Assembly: GCA_033977485.1 (NCBI GenBank)
Contig: CM066991.1
Coordinates: 32,857,850 to 32,921,849 of the forward strand
Direction: 5' to 3'
From: Hydrangea macrophylla
Taxonomy: Eukaryota > Streptophyta > Magnoliopsida > Cornales > Hydrangeaceae
DNA: 64,000 nt
The notes under the pieces: model-generated
Seen by the model: only the letters and a program-made list of their open reading frames with translations
Told to the model about the DNA's origin: nothing
Database searches by the model: none
Shown: piece by piece, positions 46,010-58,124 of the stretch
How the letters are laid out: each line of letters starts with the position of its first letter
Position numbering within the stretch: position 1 is the stretch's first letter
Made by a program: the position numbers and the translations under genes

Positions 46010-48790
46010 TTAATGCCGCCCGTTCTTTCATAGCTATTAAGATGGTGCGTGATTTGGGTTTGCTACCCCTAGCACTTGAGCTGACCCTTAATGCCGTTTC
46101 GCCCTTGGGAGTATCCGTTAAGTTAGGTAAGGTGTGCAAGGATTATCCCTTGACACTAGAGGATAGAAATCTTCTGGCAGACTTGATAGTCTTTTCAATG
46201 TCTGAGTTCGATGTGATCCTAGGAATGGATTGGCTTACTAAGTATGGTGCTAACCTGGATTATGTTAGTCGGACCATTGTCTTTTTGATGCCTGGTTGCC
46301 CGCAGATCAGATTTCGGTGCCAACCGTTGAGCGACATGTTTATCACGAGCTGCCTAGCCACGATTAAGACTTCAAGCACGAAGCTTACTATCAACCAGAT
46401 CCCCATTATTCAAGACTTTGAAGATGTGTTCTGAAGTATCTCAGGACTTCCGCCGATGAGAGAGATAGACTTCTGCATTGAGTTAGCACCCGGAACGTTG
46501 CCGATTTCCAAGACCCCGTATCGGATGGCGCCAATAGAAATGCTAGAATTGAAGAAGCAAGTTTAGGAACTTGAAGATTTATATTTTGTTCGCCCGAGTA
46601 CATCACCTTGGGGAGCACCAGTTTTATTTGTGAAAAAGAAGGATGGAGAGCTACGACTCTGTATCGACTACAGGGAGCTGAATAAGGTCACGATCAAGAA
46701 TAGGTATCCACTTCCCTGGATAGACGACCTGTTCGATCAACTATAAGGATCAAGGATATTCTCAAAAATTGGTTTGCATTCAGGATACCATCAATTGCTA
46801 GTTCAATCGAAAGACATACCGAAAACTGCCTTCAGGATGAGATATGGACAATACGAATTTCTAGTGATGTCTTTTGGATTGACTAATGCCCCGGCAGGAT
46901 TCATGGACCTAATGAATAGAGTATTCAGACCCTATCTGGATCAATTCATTATAGTATTCATCGACGACATTCTAATTTATTCAAGGACGGAAGAAGAACA
47001 TAAGAAGCATCTACAAATTGCTCTACAGACTCTCAGAAACAATAGTCTGTATGCGAAATTCAGCAAATGTGAATTCTGGCTTCAGGAAGTTAAATTCCTG
47101 GGACATGTGATATCACAGGATGGGATTTCCGTAGACTCATCTAAGATCGATGCAGTCTTGAGCTGGGACAGACCAACCAACGCGACCGAAGTTAGGAGTT
47201 TTCTTGGATTAGCTGGGTATTACCAGAAATTTATGGAAGGATTCTCTAAAATCGCAAGACCGTTGACAAGCCTGACTAGGAAGGAGATGAAGTACGAATG
47301 GACTGATAAACATGAGGATGCATTTCGAGAATTGAAAGAGAGACTAACCTCAGCACCCGTGCTTGCGATACCTAAGAGTGGTGAACGATTCATAATCTAT
47401 AGTGATGCATCACACCAAGGACTTGGTTATGTGCTAATGCAAGAGGGGAATGTCATCGCATACGGATCAAGACAATTGAAGCCGCATGAGAAGAACTATC
47501 CGACGCACGACTTGGAACTAGCCGCAATCGTGTTCGCCCTGAAGATTTGGAGACACTATTTGTATGGAGAAAAGTTCAACTTGTTCTCAGATCACAAGAG
47601 TTTAAGGTACATGTTCTCTCGGAAGGAGTTAAACATGCGACAACGGAGATGGATGGAACTACTCAAGGACTACGACTTCTCTTTGCAATACCACCCGGGT
47701 AAAGAAAATGTTGTAGCCGACGCTCTGAGCCGGAGGCCACGCCTTTGGGTTTCTTCGATTTTGATTAGGGAATGGCGAGCATTGGAGACGTTAGTCGAAT
47801 TCGACCTTCAACCAGTAGAATCAGGAGAAGGACAACACTTTGGATGTCTTGTCGTGCAACCAACTCTCATCAGTCGTATCTTGGAAGCTCAACAGTCGAA
47901 CGAGGATTTAAAGTTATGGTTTGCCAAGATGTCTGCAAAGGAACCAGAAATATGGAGTATTAGTACGGACGGAGCACTGAGATGCAAAGGTAGACTCTGT
48001 GTGCCAAATGACGATGGTCTCAGGAAGAACATTCTGGACGAAGCACACAAGTCAAGGATGACTATCCACCCAGGAGGAAACAAGATGTATAAGGACTTGA
48101 AGAGGAACTTTTGGTGGCAAGGAAAGAAGCGAGAAGTGGCCGAGTATGTATCGCAATGTCTTATTTGCAAACAAGTGAAGGCAGAGCATTAGAAACCACT
48201 TGGACTCCTACAACCGCTACCGATTCCCCAATGGAAATGGGAGCACATCACCATGGATTTTATGGTTGGATTGCCAAAGTATCAACAAAACCACGACGCT
48301 ATTTGGGTAATAGTGGATCGACTCACCAAGTCAGCACATTTTATCGTCTACAGCATGACGCACCCTGTTGAAAGATTGAGCCGGATATATCTACAGCAAG
48401 TTGTGCGACTGCACGGTGTACCTGTCTCAATAGTTTCAGATCGAGATTCACGCTTTACCGCATAATTTTGGAAAAGCCTTCAGACAGCATGGGAACTTCA
48501 TTGAATTTGAGTTCAGCCTTTCATCCACAGACAGATGGTCAGACAGAACGAGTCAATCAAGTGATGGAGGATATATTGCGAGCCTGTGTCATTGAATTCG
48601 AGAGTTCATGGGAGACGCATCTACCTTTGATCAAGTTTGCCTACAACAACAACTGCCACACGAGCATAGGGATGGCACCGTTTGAAGCTTTGTATGGAAG
48701 ACCTTGCCGATCGCCACTGTGTTGGGCCGAAGTCAGAGATACTCAACTACTTGGGCCCGAGATGATTTGAGAAACCAACGAGAAGATCCA
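46010..48790 (+). pseudogene. chromovirus pol copy 1: protease end, RT, RNase H, integrase N-part
   Basis: Protease remnant (SFIAIKMVRDLG; FDVILGMDWLTKYGA) lacks its DSG active site at the left junction. The RT has [35 protein letters not shown] and [10 protein letters not shown]. RNase H has [25 protein letters not shown] and [10 protein letters not shown]. The integrase has the HHCC region ([11 protein letters not shown]), MDFMVGLPK and SDRDSRF, then HPQTDGQTERVNQ. Open from 46774 to 48192. Stops at 46432, 46564, 46744 and 48190 mostly replace CGA, CAG or CAA seen in copy 2. Confidence 0.88.
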
Positions 48791-50131
48791 TGATGTTGTC
48801 AGTATCAAGATATAAAAAGTATACTTTACTTTTCTAAAGATTTGCAGTGTGAAAGTAAAGGTCGAACCCACAGAGATTGATTAACTACCGCGCTTTAATT
48901 TTAAAACCTAAATCTAATTAATTAAGAAAACGGATTTGATTTTTATTTGAATTAAACTAAGAACATAAAAATAAATCTAAACTATGAAGGCAATTTAAAT
49001 ATTTGTTTTTAAATAATGTTTAAGGAACCTAGGATTGCAAATCCACCACTAGCTTCATAATAGGAATATTTATGAATTAATTTAGTTTATTATGTTGGAT
49101 GATAATGGGGAATTGTGGCTACAAGCCCAATTCCTCCGACAAGAAGCTAATCATGGTTCAAGCACCAACATAATCCATCTGCAGTTAGCACGAATTATCC
49201 CACACTAAACTAGGGTTGTGATCTAATCCATCTAACCTAGGCATGGACTATTCGGATACTTGATAGCACGAATCAATAAAGCACCATCACATGTAAACAA
49301 TCTAACCAAGCACAGCAAGAATAGATCGTTGAGCACATCACAGTCAAAATAGATCTAAGACAAGAATAAACTTTGAAAGCAATGATTTAATCAATAGAAG
49401 TTCGATTTATTTATAAAAATCCTCTAAACATGTGACTGTCATCCATACATAATAAAACTGAAATACAAACATAAATAAAACCCTATTACTCGACTAGGGC
49501 TTCATTGAAACCCTAGATCTATGATCTAGCCGTCCATGGAAGTGATAGATGGCAAGTAGTTGATGGAGGAGGCCATGGAAACCCTTGGTCTTCTTCTTCT
49601 TCTCCTTGCTTCCCTCCCTTCAATGGCTGAAAGTGTATATGTATATTGTGTGTATAATAATGTGTAACCCCCTTAATTGAAGTAAAATAATGTATATATA
49701 TATTTACAACAAGTTTTTGGAAGCCTTTCCAACTCGAAACGCACTAAAACTGATATAATTTACAATCTGGACGCAGTTAGGACATCTCGTTTGCACAGGA
49801 GTCTTCAGTATACTGAAATACGCAACTTTGGTTTTTACATATATCGCGCGAGCGCGACTTTTGACATCTCGCGCGCGCGGATCGCGCGAGCGAGTTATTG
49901 GGGTTTCGCGCGAGCAGATCGCGCGAGCGATTCTCGGATTTTCGCGCGCGCGACTTGGCTTTTCCAGCTTCTTTTCTTCTGCTTTTTCACCCTGTTTAGC
50001 CTGATATACTTGATTTCTTCTAAAACCTGTTAGAAAATAGAAAACAAAGTAAAAATATACAAAAACAGGATAAAAAGGTACTAACAAATGCTCGTTAAGG
50101 CGTATAAATAGGATTTGTTCTCTCCCGATCA
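48791..50131 (-). repeat. 3' LTR of the gag-pro Athila derivative
   Basis: 1341 bases, next to the polypurine tract GGTTTGGGGGTG at 50132-50143. Minus-strand TATA-like run at 49691-49705; GC-rich palindrome block at 49843-49954, upstream of it. Confidence 0.9.
49843..49954. repeat. CGCGCGAGCGCG-type block (3' LTR)
   Basis: ATCGCGCGAGCGCGAC, CTCGCGCGCGCGG, TCGCGCGAGCGAG, TTCGCGCGAGC, TCGCGCGAGCGA and TTCGCGCGCGCGA follow one another in an otherwise AT-rich LTR. The block sits about 140-260 bases upstream of the TATA-like run. Confidence 0.85.
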
Positions 50132-52728
50132 CACCCCCAAACCTACATTTTGCTAGTCCTCCAGCAAAACTAAAAATAAAAATTACTACAAATACTACTC
50201 CACTTTCGTATGGATCACGATTGCATTTAGCATATGCAACAAGCCTTTTAAACCTCTAGGTGTCCCTAGTCGGACGAGTAAAGTCTCGTGAGGGTTCTCG
50301 TCAACAAGTCACCCACAACCATCTTTATTAACTTATAAACTTAAAAAGTTGTATTAAAAACAATAAACATAATATTCAATACTCCTTTATCATATAACCA
50401 AGATTTGAAATAGAATAACGAACAAGAAGAAACGGAATCAAACGTCTACCTACATCATGAAAAACAATCTCAAGCACATGCATCGTATAAATCAATAGAG
50501 TTTCTCATAAAATTGCACGTGTGTGATATGGTAGTCAAATAAACACGCACATGTCATGAACTTGGAATATAACTCGGATAACCGTCTAACTATGTCTCGA
50601 CTACGAATCTCACAATGTCAATTACACTCTCAAATGAAACACTCAGAAACAGGTGTAATTTTTCTAATATATGGGAGCAAAGGAAATATAGTTTCAAAAT
50701 GATAAATGCTCACATATGACTCAAAAAAGACACATGACACGAAAGAACAATAGTCTCATGGATAGGATGCCAATCAATCAAGAAAAATTAATCATTACCA
50801 TGTTTTAATCCCCCTCCCATCGTTTTCATATCCGAACTATGTTTCCTAGGATCAAATAGGACTTTTCAAAGGTTGTAATGTGGCTCAGGCAATGAAAAAG
50901 GATAGAAAGGATTAATTGGGTAGGTTTACGAATGGCATTGTAAGGCATGTTCGATCTCTTTCATTCTTCTTCTACAAACTTTCATCTTTTCTTTCTCTTC
51001 ATTCCTTTTCATTCATTTTTCTTCTTTTCTTTCATTTTTTTTTTCAACCTTCCTCTTCTTTATTTTGTTTCTTTTCCTTTTTCTTTTTTCTTTCCTTCTC
51101 GTTGCTTTCGAAACGAATTTTCAATAAAGAACCAAGGCAACCACCCCAAACATCATCTTATTTACTTCTTCTTCTCAATCACACATCGCCTTAACACCAC
51201 TAAAAGTTGACAAATCTCTCAATGGTGAACTCCAAGTTTGTCAAATCGGAGCAAAAACAAGGATAATGGTAATCAAAGAAAAAGGCATTCTAATGGCTCA
51301 AAGGGTGAACTAAGGAAATTTTTATCATTTATCGGTCGGCAGTAAACAAAGAGGGCCTAAAATCATTTCCTAGGGTAATACGGTTCTTCAATGTTTACAA
51401 TGGAAGATTATTTAGCATGGTAACAAATATTTTAACTTGACTATCAACCAAAACAAGAATAATGAGACTAAACAACAAGTAGATGCGCTATTTCAATGAA
51501 ATTCGACAAACACAAAATGTATTTATAACCCTCTAAAAAAAATAAAAGATAGGCTCAAAAGCTCACGGGGTTTAGTCTCCACCATGTGTTATCTAGAAAT
51601 CCGAATCATATTATAATTCACAACCAACATGTATTCAAGCGACTACGTGCAGTGCATAGGTTTGTGTGCAAATTTATGATATAAAACTATGATTCTAACA
51701 ATACATAACTTAAAACGTTACATCATAACTTCAGTAAATGGTCAATCACATATTCTCATGTTTATCATTCTATAACAACCATAGTTCTCTAACAAGAAGT
51801 ATTGACTTAAAATTGCAAAAACGTTGGTAACCTTGTTTATTTAAACACATTTATTGAAAAATTTTAAAATTTTGCATAAAATGAGCATGTGCATACCCCC
51901 AAACCTAAACCTTTCATTGTCCCCAATGAAACAATAAAATGAAATAAAGGAAAGTATGTAAGGAAAGAACGATAATACCTCGATTTCGACCATGACAGAA
52001 CAGGTTAACACAAAGGAATATGACAATAAATTTCAATGTTACCTGTTAATACTAGATAAACGAAAAGAAACTAACAAAAGAATATTAAAATAAATGAAAC
52101 TACATTATAAAATATAACTCAAAAACTAAGCAAAACTAAACTAATCGAGCAAATGGAAAAGAAATAAACGAAAAAGTATAAATGTAATAAATAAAACAAC
52201 GAACATGAACTAAACTGAACCAAATAAACAAAAACAGAAAAGGAACACAACTAAAATAGATAGGGGGAAAGATATAAAAAAAACAAAAGGGAAAATCAGG
52301 AAAATGGGAAATCGCGCGCGCGGTCCGCGCGAGCGGCAGTCGCGCGCGCGATTTCCTAATTTTTTTTTTAACAATATCGCGCCAGCGGGACCCCTCGCGC
52401 CCGCGAGATCAGGCGCGAAGAGAACCCGAGGCATCATATAAAAAGAAAACAAAAATTTTCACTAAGGCACATTCTCGCGCCAGCGGGCCGCGCGAGCGAT
52501 GTCTTGCGCGAGCGGGCCGCGCGCGCGAGAATGGTTTTTTTCATTTTTTTGCTAAAATTATGTATATACTATTAAAATAAATTAATTCCAACCCCCAAAC
52601 CTATTCAAAATGTCCAAAACAGACTCAAACAGACTCAAAAATAAGAGAAACGAACGAAATAAAGCTTGGGTTGCCTCCCAAGAAGCGCTAACTTTTACGT
52701 CTTCAGCTAGACCGTTCCAGCTCAAGAT
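50132..52728 (-). other. long 3' UTR with three polypurine-like tracts
   Basis: No domain is recognised. The tract CCCCCAAACCT (minus: AGGTTTGGGGG) occurs three times, at 50134, 51896 and 52592; only the first abuts the LTR. Between 50900 and 51130 it is pyrimidine-rich with no coding value. GGGTTGCCTCCCAAGAAGCG at 52668-52687 is a phrase common just after Athila coding regions. Confidence 0.6.
52311..52535. repeat. internal CGCGCGAGCG blocks
   Basis: Two or three bursts (52311-52357, 52377-52411, 52474-52535) of TCGCGCGCGCGAT, CCGCGCGAGCGG, CGCGCCAGCGGG and CCGCGCGCGCGAGA. They are the same motif family as in this element's LTRs, placed beside the internal polypurine-like tract at 52592. 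Confidence 0.8.
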
Positions 52729-55431
52729 TCAAGTAGGTCGTAAATCAGAGTTTGTACCTCTTAAGGCCATAGGGAGATTCTGGTGAAACGTCGAAACAAG
52801 GTCGTTATGTGTTGATTTATTTGACGGCTCACCATTATTGTTATTACATCGATCCTTTACCTTTCGAGTAAATTCTTCATTAGTGGCCGAGGTATTAGGA
52901 TTCATCCACTCATCATCCTCTATATCTTTGTCGTTACTCACATTTATTGCTTTGTTAGGCTCAGTATTCCGTCTTACCTCACCTTCCGCCTCACATAGGT
53001 AATCGTCATCTTTAGGAGGTTGATCCATAGCATTAAAAACATTTAATTTTAAGTTCATGTTCCCAAACGACACTTTCATTACCCCCGTCCGGCAGTTAAC
53101 ACGTGCGTTAGCGGTTGCTAAGAATGGACGGCCTAGAATGACAGGAGTGTGTTTCCTAGCATCTAGCACGGGTTCAGTGTCAAGGACCATGAAGTCGACA
53201 GGAAAATAGCATTTATCAACCTGAACCAAGACGTCCTCGACGATTCCTCTAGGTATTTTAATCGAACGATCCGCTAATTGTATTGTAGCGGCCATAGGTT
53301 TCAGTTCACCTAGACCTAATTGTTTATAGACGTGATAAGGTATGAGATTAACACTAGCTCCTAAGTCAAGAAGAGCCCTATGAATGATAGTGTCACCTAT
53401 GACACATGAAATCGTAGGCGTACCGGGATCTTTATACTTCGGAGGAGCGTGTTAAAAAATAGAGCTTACTTTTTCCGTGAGGAAGACCTTTTTAGGAGTA
53501 TGACTGCGTATTTTGCGCTTTTGAGTACAAAGGTCTTTTAAGCATTTAGCATAAGCGGGTATTTGTTTAATAGCATCGAGGAAAGGAATATTAATTTTAA
53601 CTTGTTTAAATACCTCGAGTATATCTTCCATTTTTGACCCTTTCTTTGTAAAATGTGACGGTCCCTCATTATTAGGTGGATATGGCATTCTCGGAATATG
53701 ATTAGTTGGGACCGGTTCTTTATCTTTTTTATTTTTTTTCACGTCCTCACCCATCTTATTCGAGTTAGTATTCATATCTTTCACATTCGCATTCGGAAGT
53801 TCAACCGCTTCCTCTTCCCGAATAGTCATCCTAGTCGATACGGCGTTTACTTGTTCACTCGTCCCCTTAACCTCATATTGTCCCTTAGGGTTTTGAATCG
53901 TTTGACTAGGCAACGTCCCCTCGTTTCTACGACTCACTACAGTAGCTAGTTGTCCCACTTGGGATTCAAGCTTCGCAATGGATTGTGTGTGAGAGTGCAC
54001 TATTTGTGCTTGTGCCTGTACTTGCGTTTCAATAGTCTTAAGGGATGCCAACACCTTTTCCTCAAAAACATTAGTCCTTGGGGGGTTAGGATTAGGAGGA
54101 GGGTGTTGGTATTGATTTTGTTGAAATTGGGGTCGATAAGCATTAGGAAAATTAGTCGCCTCATTAGGATTATTATTATTATTTTTCCACGAGAAGTTAG
54201 GATGGTTTCTCCATGGCGCATCCGGATTATTATTAGTCGAATTATAATTAGTTCGTGGGTATTGTTGAATAGAATTAATGTGTTGCTCCACGAATTCCGG
54301 AAATTGACTCGCCGATGGACATGCAAGTATCGAATGTGAAGGATCAGAACATAATGCACAAATTTCATGAGCGAGTGGGGCGGTCGTTTGGTTCATTGTT
54401 AAAAGTCGGTCAAGTTTGTTTGATAATTCTTTTATTTCAATTGACTGACTTGACTCGAACTTAACCTCCCTTTTTTGTTGTGAATGATATCCCTCGGAAC
54501 GTACTGATACAGCCTGATGCATCGAATTCTCGCTTAACGTTTTAAAAATTTTCCAAGCCTCATCGGCGCTCTTGTGTAGGAAAGTTCCCGCACAAACGGC
54601 ATCGACGGTATTACGGACTGAAGGAATAAGTCCCTCGTAAAAGACCTGGACCAACTGCCACTTAGGAACCTGATGATGTGGACACGAACGTAATAATTCT
54701 TTAAATTTTTCCCACGTGTCGTAAAGTGATTCCCCATCTTGCATAACAAAGTTTGTTATGGATTTCCTTATCTGATTCGTACGCATAATAGGAAAAAACT
54801 TTTGTAAAAATGCGGTGTGTAAGTCTTCCCATGTTCTAATTGTGTTTGGCTCCAGTGATTGAAGCCAATATTTAGCTTTATCTTTTAATGAGAATGGAAA
54901 GAGCCGCAATTTTAATTCATCATCATTTAAATTTTGGATTTTCAAAGTAGAGCATATGTCCTGAAAATCTCCTAAGTGTTGATATGGATCTTCATTTAGA
55001 CGGCCATGGAAAGACGGAAGTAGCGAGATGGTAGACGACTTTATCTCAAAGTGAGATGTCGTCGCCTCCGGTAATTCGATACCGGCTTGTGGCGTGTACG
55101 TCGTAGGAATAAAATAGTTTATAAGTGGAGGAGGTGGCGGTATATTAAGATTATTCATATTAGCTCCGTTGTTATTTTGGTTGTTTTCATTATTATTTCC
55201 AATGTCTGCCATTTTAATCGGTTCTATGTTATGAAAGCGTGGTTTCTTTAATCTTGTAAGGGTACTACGTATTTCGGATTCAAATAAAGACGTTGGTTTT
55301 GGTGTCAAATCGTCGTCTATTAAAAATCTAGCTCTAGAAGTTAAGTTTGAAGACTTATTAATTCTTAGGGTGCGTTCAAGTTCAGAGTCGAAAGGTTGTA
55401 ATTCTGGTTTATTTGAACGTGTACCTAACAT
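52729..55431 (-). pseudogene. Athila gag-protease
   Basis: The ATG at 55431 (MLGTRSNKPELQ) opens 659 codons: gag capsid region (FPFSLKDKAKYWLQSLEP; LYDTWEKFKELLRSCPHH), a CCHC-like CALCSDPSHSILACP, an Asn-rich stretch and a C-terminal KQVKINIPFLDAIKQIPAYAK. One TAA (53452-53454) separates it from the protease in the same frame, with active site LDLGASVNLIP (about 53371), then PVILGRPFLATANARVNC. It ends at 52729 without RT. The single stop probably replaces a Gln. Otherwise the frame is intact over 900 codons, unlike any other gene in the window. It could supply capsid and protease. Confidence 0.85.
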
Positions 55432-55900
55432 AAACTAAAACAAAGGAAAAGAAGCTAAAAACGACTAACTAAACAAAAGAAACAAATAGCAATCACGCAA
55501 ATAAGGCAACAGGCACACAACTACTATGATGCATGAATATTATCCTGTAATGCAATGACCGCGTCAAGCCCAGCGCCCCGGGTTTCCTAGCTAATGCAGT
55601 GTTCACTCCACAACTAACCTAATGCAAGTAATTGCGTCTCAGTGCCCTGACTTACAGTGATTTGATGCGAAGTTAAAGCGAGCAATTTACTTAATTTTTA
55701 TTTATTTTATTTGCGTAAGCTCCTTTGATGTAATTAGCTACTTCACTCGGAGACGTTGGAATTTGATGACTCGAAAACCTATAAAATAAAAGAACAAGTT
55801 AGTAATTTAAAACAAAAATGGAAAATAAGAAAATTAGTACCTACTCTAATATTTACGAATTAACTAAACTAAGATTATAAAATTAAAGGTAGTAATGCAA
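55432..55900 (-). other. leader between PBS and gag (Athila derivative)
   Basis: Non-coding leader, AT-rich, no ORF of note. It would hold packaging signals, but none can be named from sequence alone. Confidence 0.5.
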
Positions 55901-55918
55901 TCCCCGGCAACGGCGCCA
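55901..55918 (-). other. primer binding site, tRNA-Asp type
   Basis: Minus strand TGGCGCCGTTGCCGGGGA is complementary to the 3' end of plant tRNA-Asp(GTC) including CCA. It lies 5 bases inside the 5' LTR. Athila elements are known to use this primer. Confidence 0.9.
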
Positions 55919-55923
55919 AAAAT

Positions 55924-57278
55924 TGATGTTGTCAGTATCAAGATATAAAAAGTATACTTTACTTTTCTAAAGATTTGCAGTGTGAAAGTAAAGGTCGAAC
56001 CCACAGAGATTGATTAACTACCGCGCTTTAATTTTAAAACCTAAATCTAATTAATTAAGAAAACGGATTTGATTTTTATTTGAATTAAACTAAGAACATA
56101 AAAATAAATCTAAACTATGAAGGCAATTTAAATATTTGTTTTTAAATAATGTTTAAGGAACCTAGGATTGCAAATCCACCACTAGCTTCATAATAGGAAT
56201 ATTTATGAATTAATTTAGTTTATTATGTTGGATGATAATGGGGAATTGTGGCTACAAGCCCAATTCCTCCGACAAGAAGCTAATCATGGTTCAAGCACCA
56301 ACATAATCCATCTGCAGTTAGCACGAATTATCCCACACTAAACTAGGGTTGTGATCTAATCCATCTAACCTAGGCATGGACTATTCGGATACTTGATAGC
56401 ACGAATCAATAAAGCACCATCACATGTAAACAATCTAACCAAGCACAGCAAGAATAGATCGTTGAGCACATCACAGTCAAAATAGATCTAAGACAAGAAT
56501 AAACTTTGAAAGCAATGATTTAATCAATAGAAGTTCGATTTATTTATAAAAATCCTCTAAACATGTGACTGTCATCCATACATAATAAAACTGAAATACA
56601 AACATAAATAAAACCCTAATACTCGACTAGGGCTTCATTGAAATCCTAGATCTATGATCTAGCCGTCCATGGAAGTGATAGATGGCAAGTAGTTGATGGA
56701 GGAGGCCATGGAAACCCTTGGTCTTCTTCTTCTTCTCCTTGCTTCCCTCCCTTCAATGGCTGAAAGTGTATATGTATATTGTGTGTATAATAATGTGTAA
56801 CCCCCTTAATTGAAGTAAAATAATGTATATATATATTTACAACAAGTTTTTGGAAGCCTTTCCAACTCGAAACGCACTAAAACTGATATAATTTACAATC
56901 TGGACGCAGTTAGGACATCTCGTTTGCACAGGAGTCTTCAGTATACTGAAATACGCAACTTTGGTTTTTACATATATCGCGCGAGCGGGTCGCGCGAGCG
57001 CGACTTTTGGCATCTCGCGCGCGCGGATCGCGCGAGCGAGTTATTGGGGTTTCGCGCGAGCGGATTGTGGCGAGCGATTCTCGGATTTTCGCGCGCGCGA
57101 CTTGGCTTTTCCAGCTTCTTTTCTTCTGCTTTTTCACCCTGTTTAGCCTGATATACTTGATTTCTTCTAAAACCTGTTAGAAAATAGAAAACAAAGTAAA
57201 AATATACAAAAACAGGATAAAAAGGTACTAACAAATGCTCGTTAAGGCGTATAAATAGGATTTGTTCTCTCCCGATCA
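55924..57278 (-). repeat. 5' LTR of the gag-pro Athila derivative
   Basis: 1355 bases, nearly identical to 48791-50131. The main difference is about 14 extra bases in the GC block (56977-57100), where one more CGCGCGAGCG unit is present. TATA-like run at 56824-56838. Confidence 0.9.
56977..57100. repeat. CGCGCGAGCGCG-type block (5' LTR)
   Basis: Same as 49843-49954 with one additional unit and a degraded unit (GATTGTGGCGAGCG). The block varies more between the two LTRs than the rest of the LTR. Confidence 0.85.
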
Positions 57279-57283
57279 ATCCA

Positions 57284-57785
57284 CATTGTACGAGAGAAGA
57301 TGAAGACAGCGCAATCCAGACACAAGAGCTATGCCGACAAGCGACGGAAAGATCTAGAGTTTGCAGTTGGAGATCATGTACTACTCAAAGTCTCGTCCGT
57401 TCGAGGTCTCGTCAGATTCGGACAAAAGAAAGGCAAGCTATCGCCGCAATTCATCGGACCATTCAAGATCCTAGAACGTGTTGGGAAGGTTGCTTATCGA
57501 CTTGCGTTGCCGCCAAAGATGTCAGGAGTACACAACGTTTTCCACATCAGCATGTTGAGGACGTGTGCCCACAACCCAGCGCACGAGATCAGTTTTGAAG
57601 ATATCGAAGTGAACGAGAACGTGACCTACAACGAAGGACCAGTGCGTATTCTAGACCGAGGAGTGAAGAAGCTCATAAACAAGGATATTCCGCTAGTGAA
57701 GGTTCAGTGGAAGCACCACGACGAAGGAGAAGCTTCATGGGAATTGGAGTCGGAGATGCAAGAGAAGTTTCCATTTTTGTTTTAA
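57284..57785 (+). pseudogene. chromovirus integrase C-terminus and chromodomain, copy 1
   Basis: Continues the integrase of 46010-48790 after the Athila insertion: KTAQSRHKSYADKRRKDLEF, GDHVLLKVSSVRGLVRFG, the GPF motif (FIGPFKILERVGKVAYRL), HNVFHISMLR, and a terminal chromodomain-like part (PVRILDRGVKKL ... VKVQWKHH ... ASWELE). The chromodomain is thought to steer integration to heterochromatin. The stretch from 57300 to 57785 is fully open. Confidence 0.88.
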
Positions 57786-57941
57786 CCCTGCTTATTTCGG
57801 ATTTCGGGGACGAAATCTTTAATGAGTGGTGGATGATGTAATACCCTGTATTTTTGTAATGTGATTATATAAATTAGACATTGTATGTTTCCTTTCAATA
57901 CTTGTATGAGCTTGGCCTTACCCTTGGTATAATTTGGATAC

Positions 57942-58055
57942 CAATCAATTGATAAGTTTTCCAATCGATTGCCTTATTTTGGGTACCAATCGATTGGCAA
58001 GTATACCAATCGATTGCTTATGTCAATCGATTGACACTTATACCAATCGATTGGA
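57942..58055. repeat. CCAATCGATTGG cluster, U3 side
   Basis: Six copies or variants of CCAATCGATTGG (itself a 12-base palindrome), about 60-180 bases upstream of the LTR TATA box, at irregular 20-28-base steps. Confidence 0.85.
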
Positions 58056-58113
58056 GGCAGCTGGGCAGATTCTTTTGCTCTGGCTAGGGTTTGTCCACGT
58101 GAACACTTCCCTA

Positions 58114-58124
58114 TCTATATATAT
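58114..58124 (+). promoter_or_regulatory. TATA box of chromovirus LTR
   Basis: TCTATATATATG followed by a GC-balanced stretch. No start site can be proved. The U3 cluster lies before it and the second cluster after it. Confidence 0.55.

Larger units (their letters stand above)
48791..57278 (-). mobile_element. Athila derivative encoding only gag-protease (non-autonomous)
   Basis: LTRs TGATGTTGTC...CCCGATCA at both ends, TSD ATCCA at 48786-48790 and 57279-57283, tRNA-Asp PBS, 900-codon gag-pro frame, then a 2.6-kb non-coding 3' part and a polypurine tract. RT, RNase H and integrase are absent. The LTRs differ by only a few substitutions and one indel in the GC-rich block, so the insertion is recent. 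It must have used enzymes from another element. Confidence 0.9.
46006..57836 (+). mobile_element. chromovirus internal copy 1 (split by an Athila derivative)
   Basis: Plus-strand Tekay-like chromovirus from part of the protease to the end of the integrase, with no gag, PBS or 5' LTR of its own. It is interrupted by 48791-57278 (TSD ATCCA). It is followed by a LTR at 57837, which serves as its 3' LTR. It is closely related to copy 2 at 61196-64000. Confidence 0.8.

Noticed and set aside
45922..46434. A single plus-strand gene of 170 codons across the Athila-chromovirus junction
   Set aside because: Its first 25-30 codons are antisense Athila RT. Only the part after about 46010 is chromovirus protease, so the ORF is a fusion by chance.
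50916..51210. Phe/Leu/Ser-rich ORFs of about 90 codons
   Set aside because: The region is a pyrimidine-rich tract in the Athila 3' UTR; membrane-like composition follows from T/C runs.
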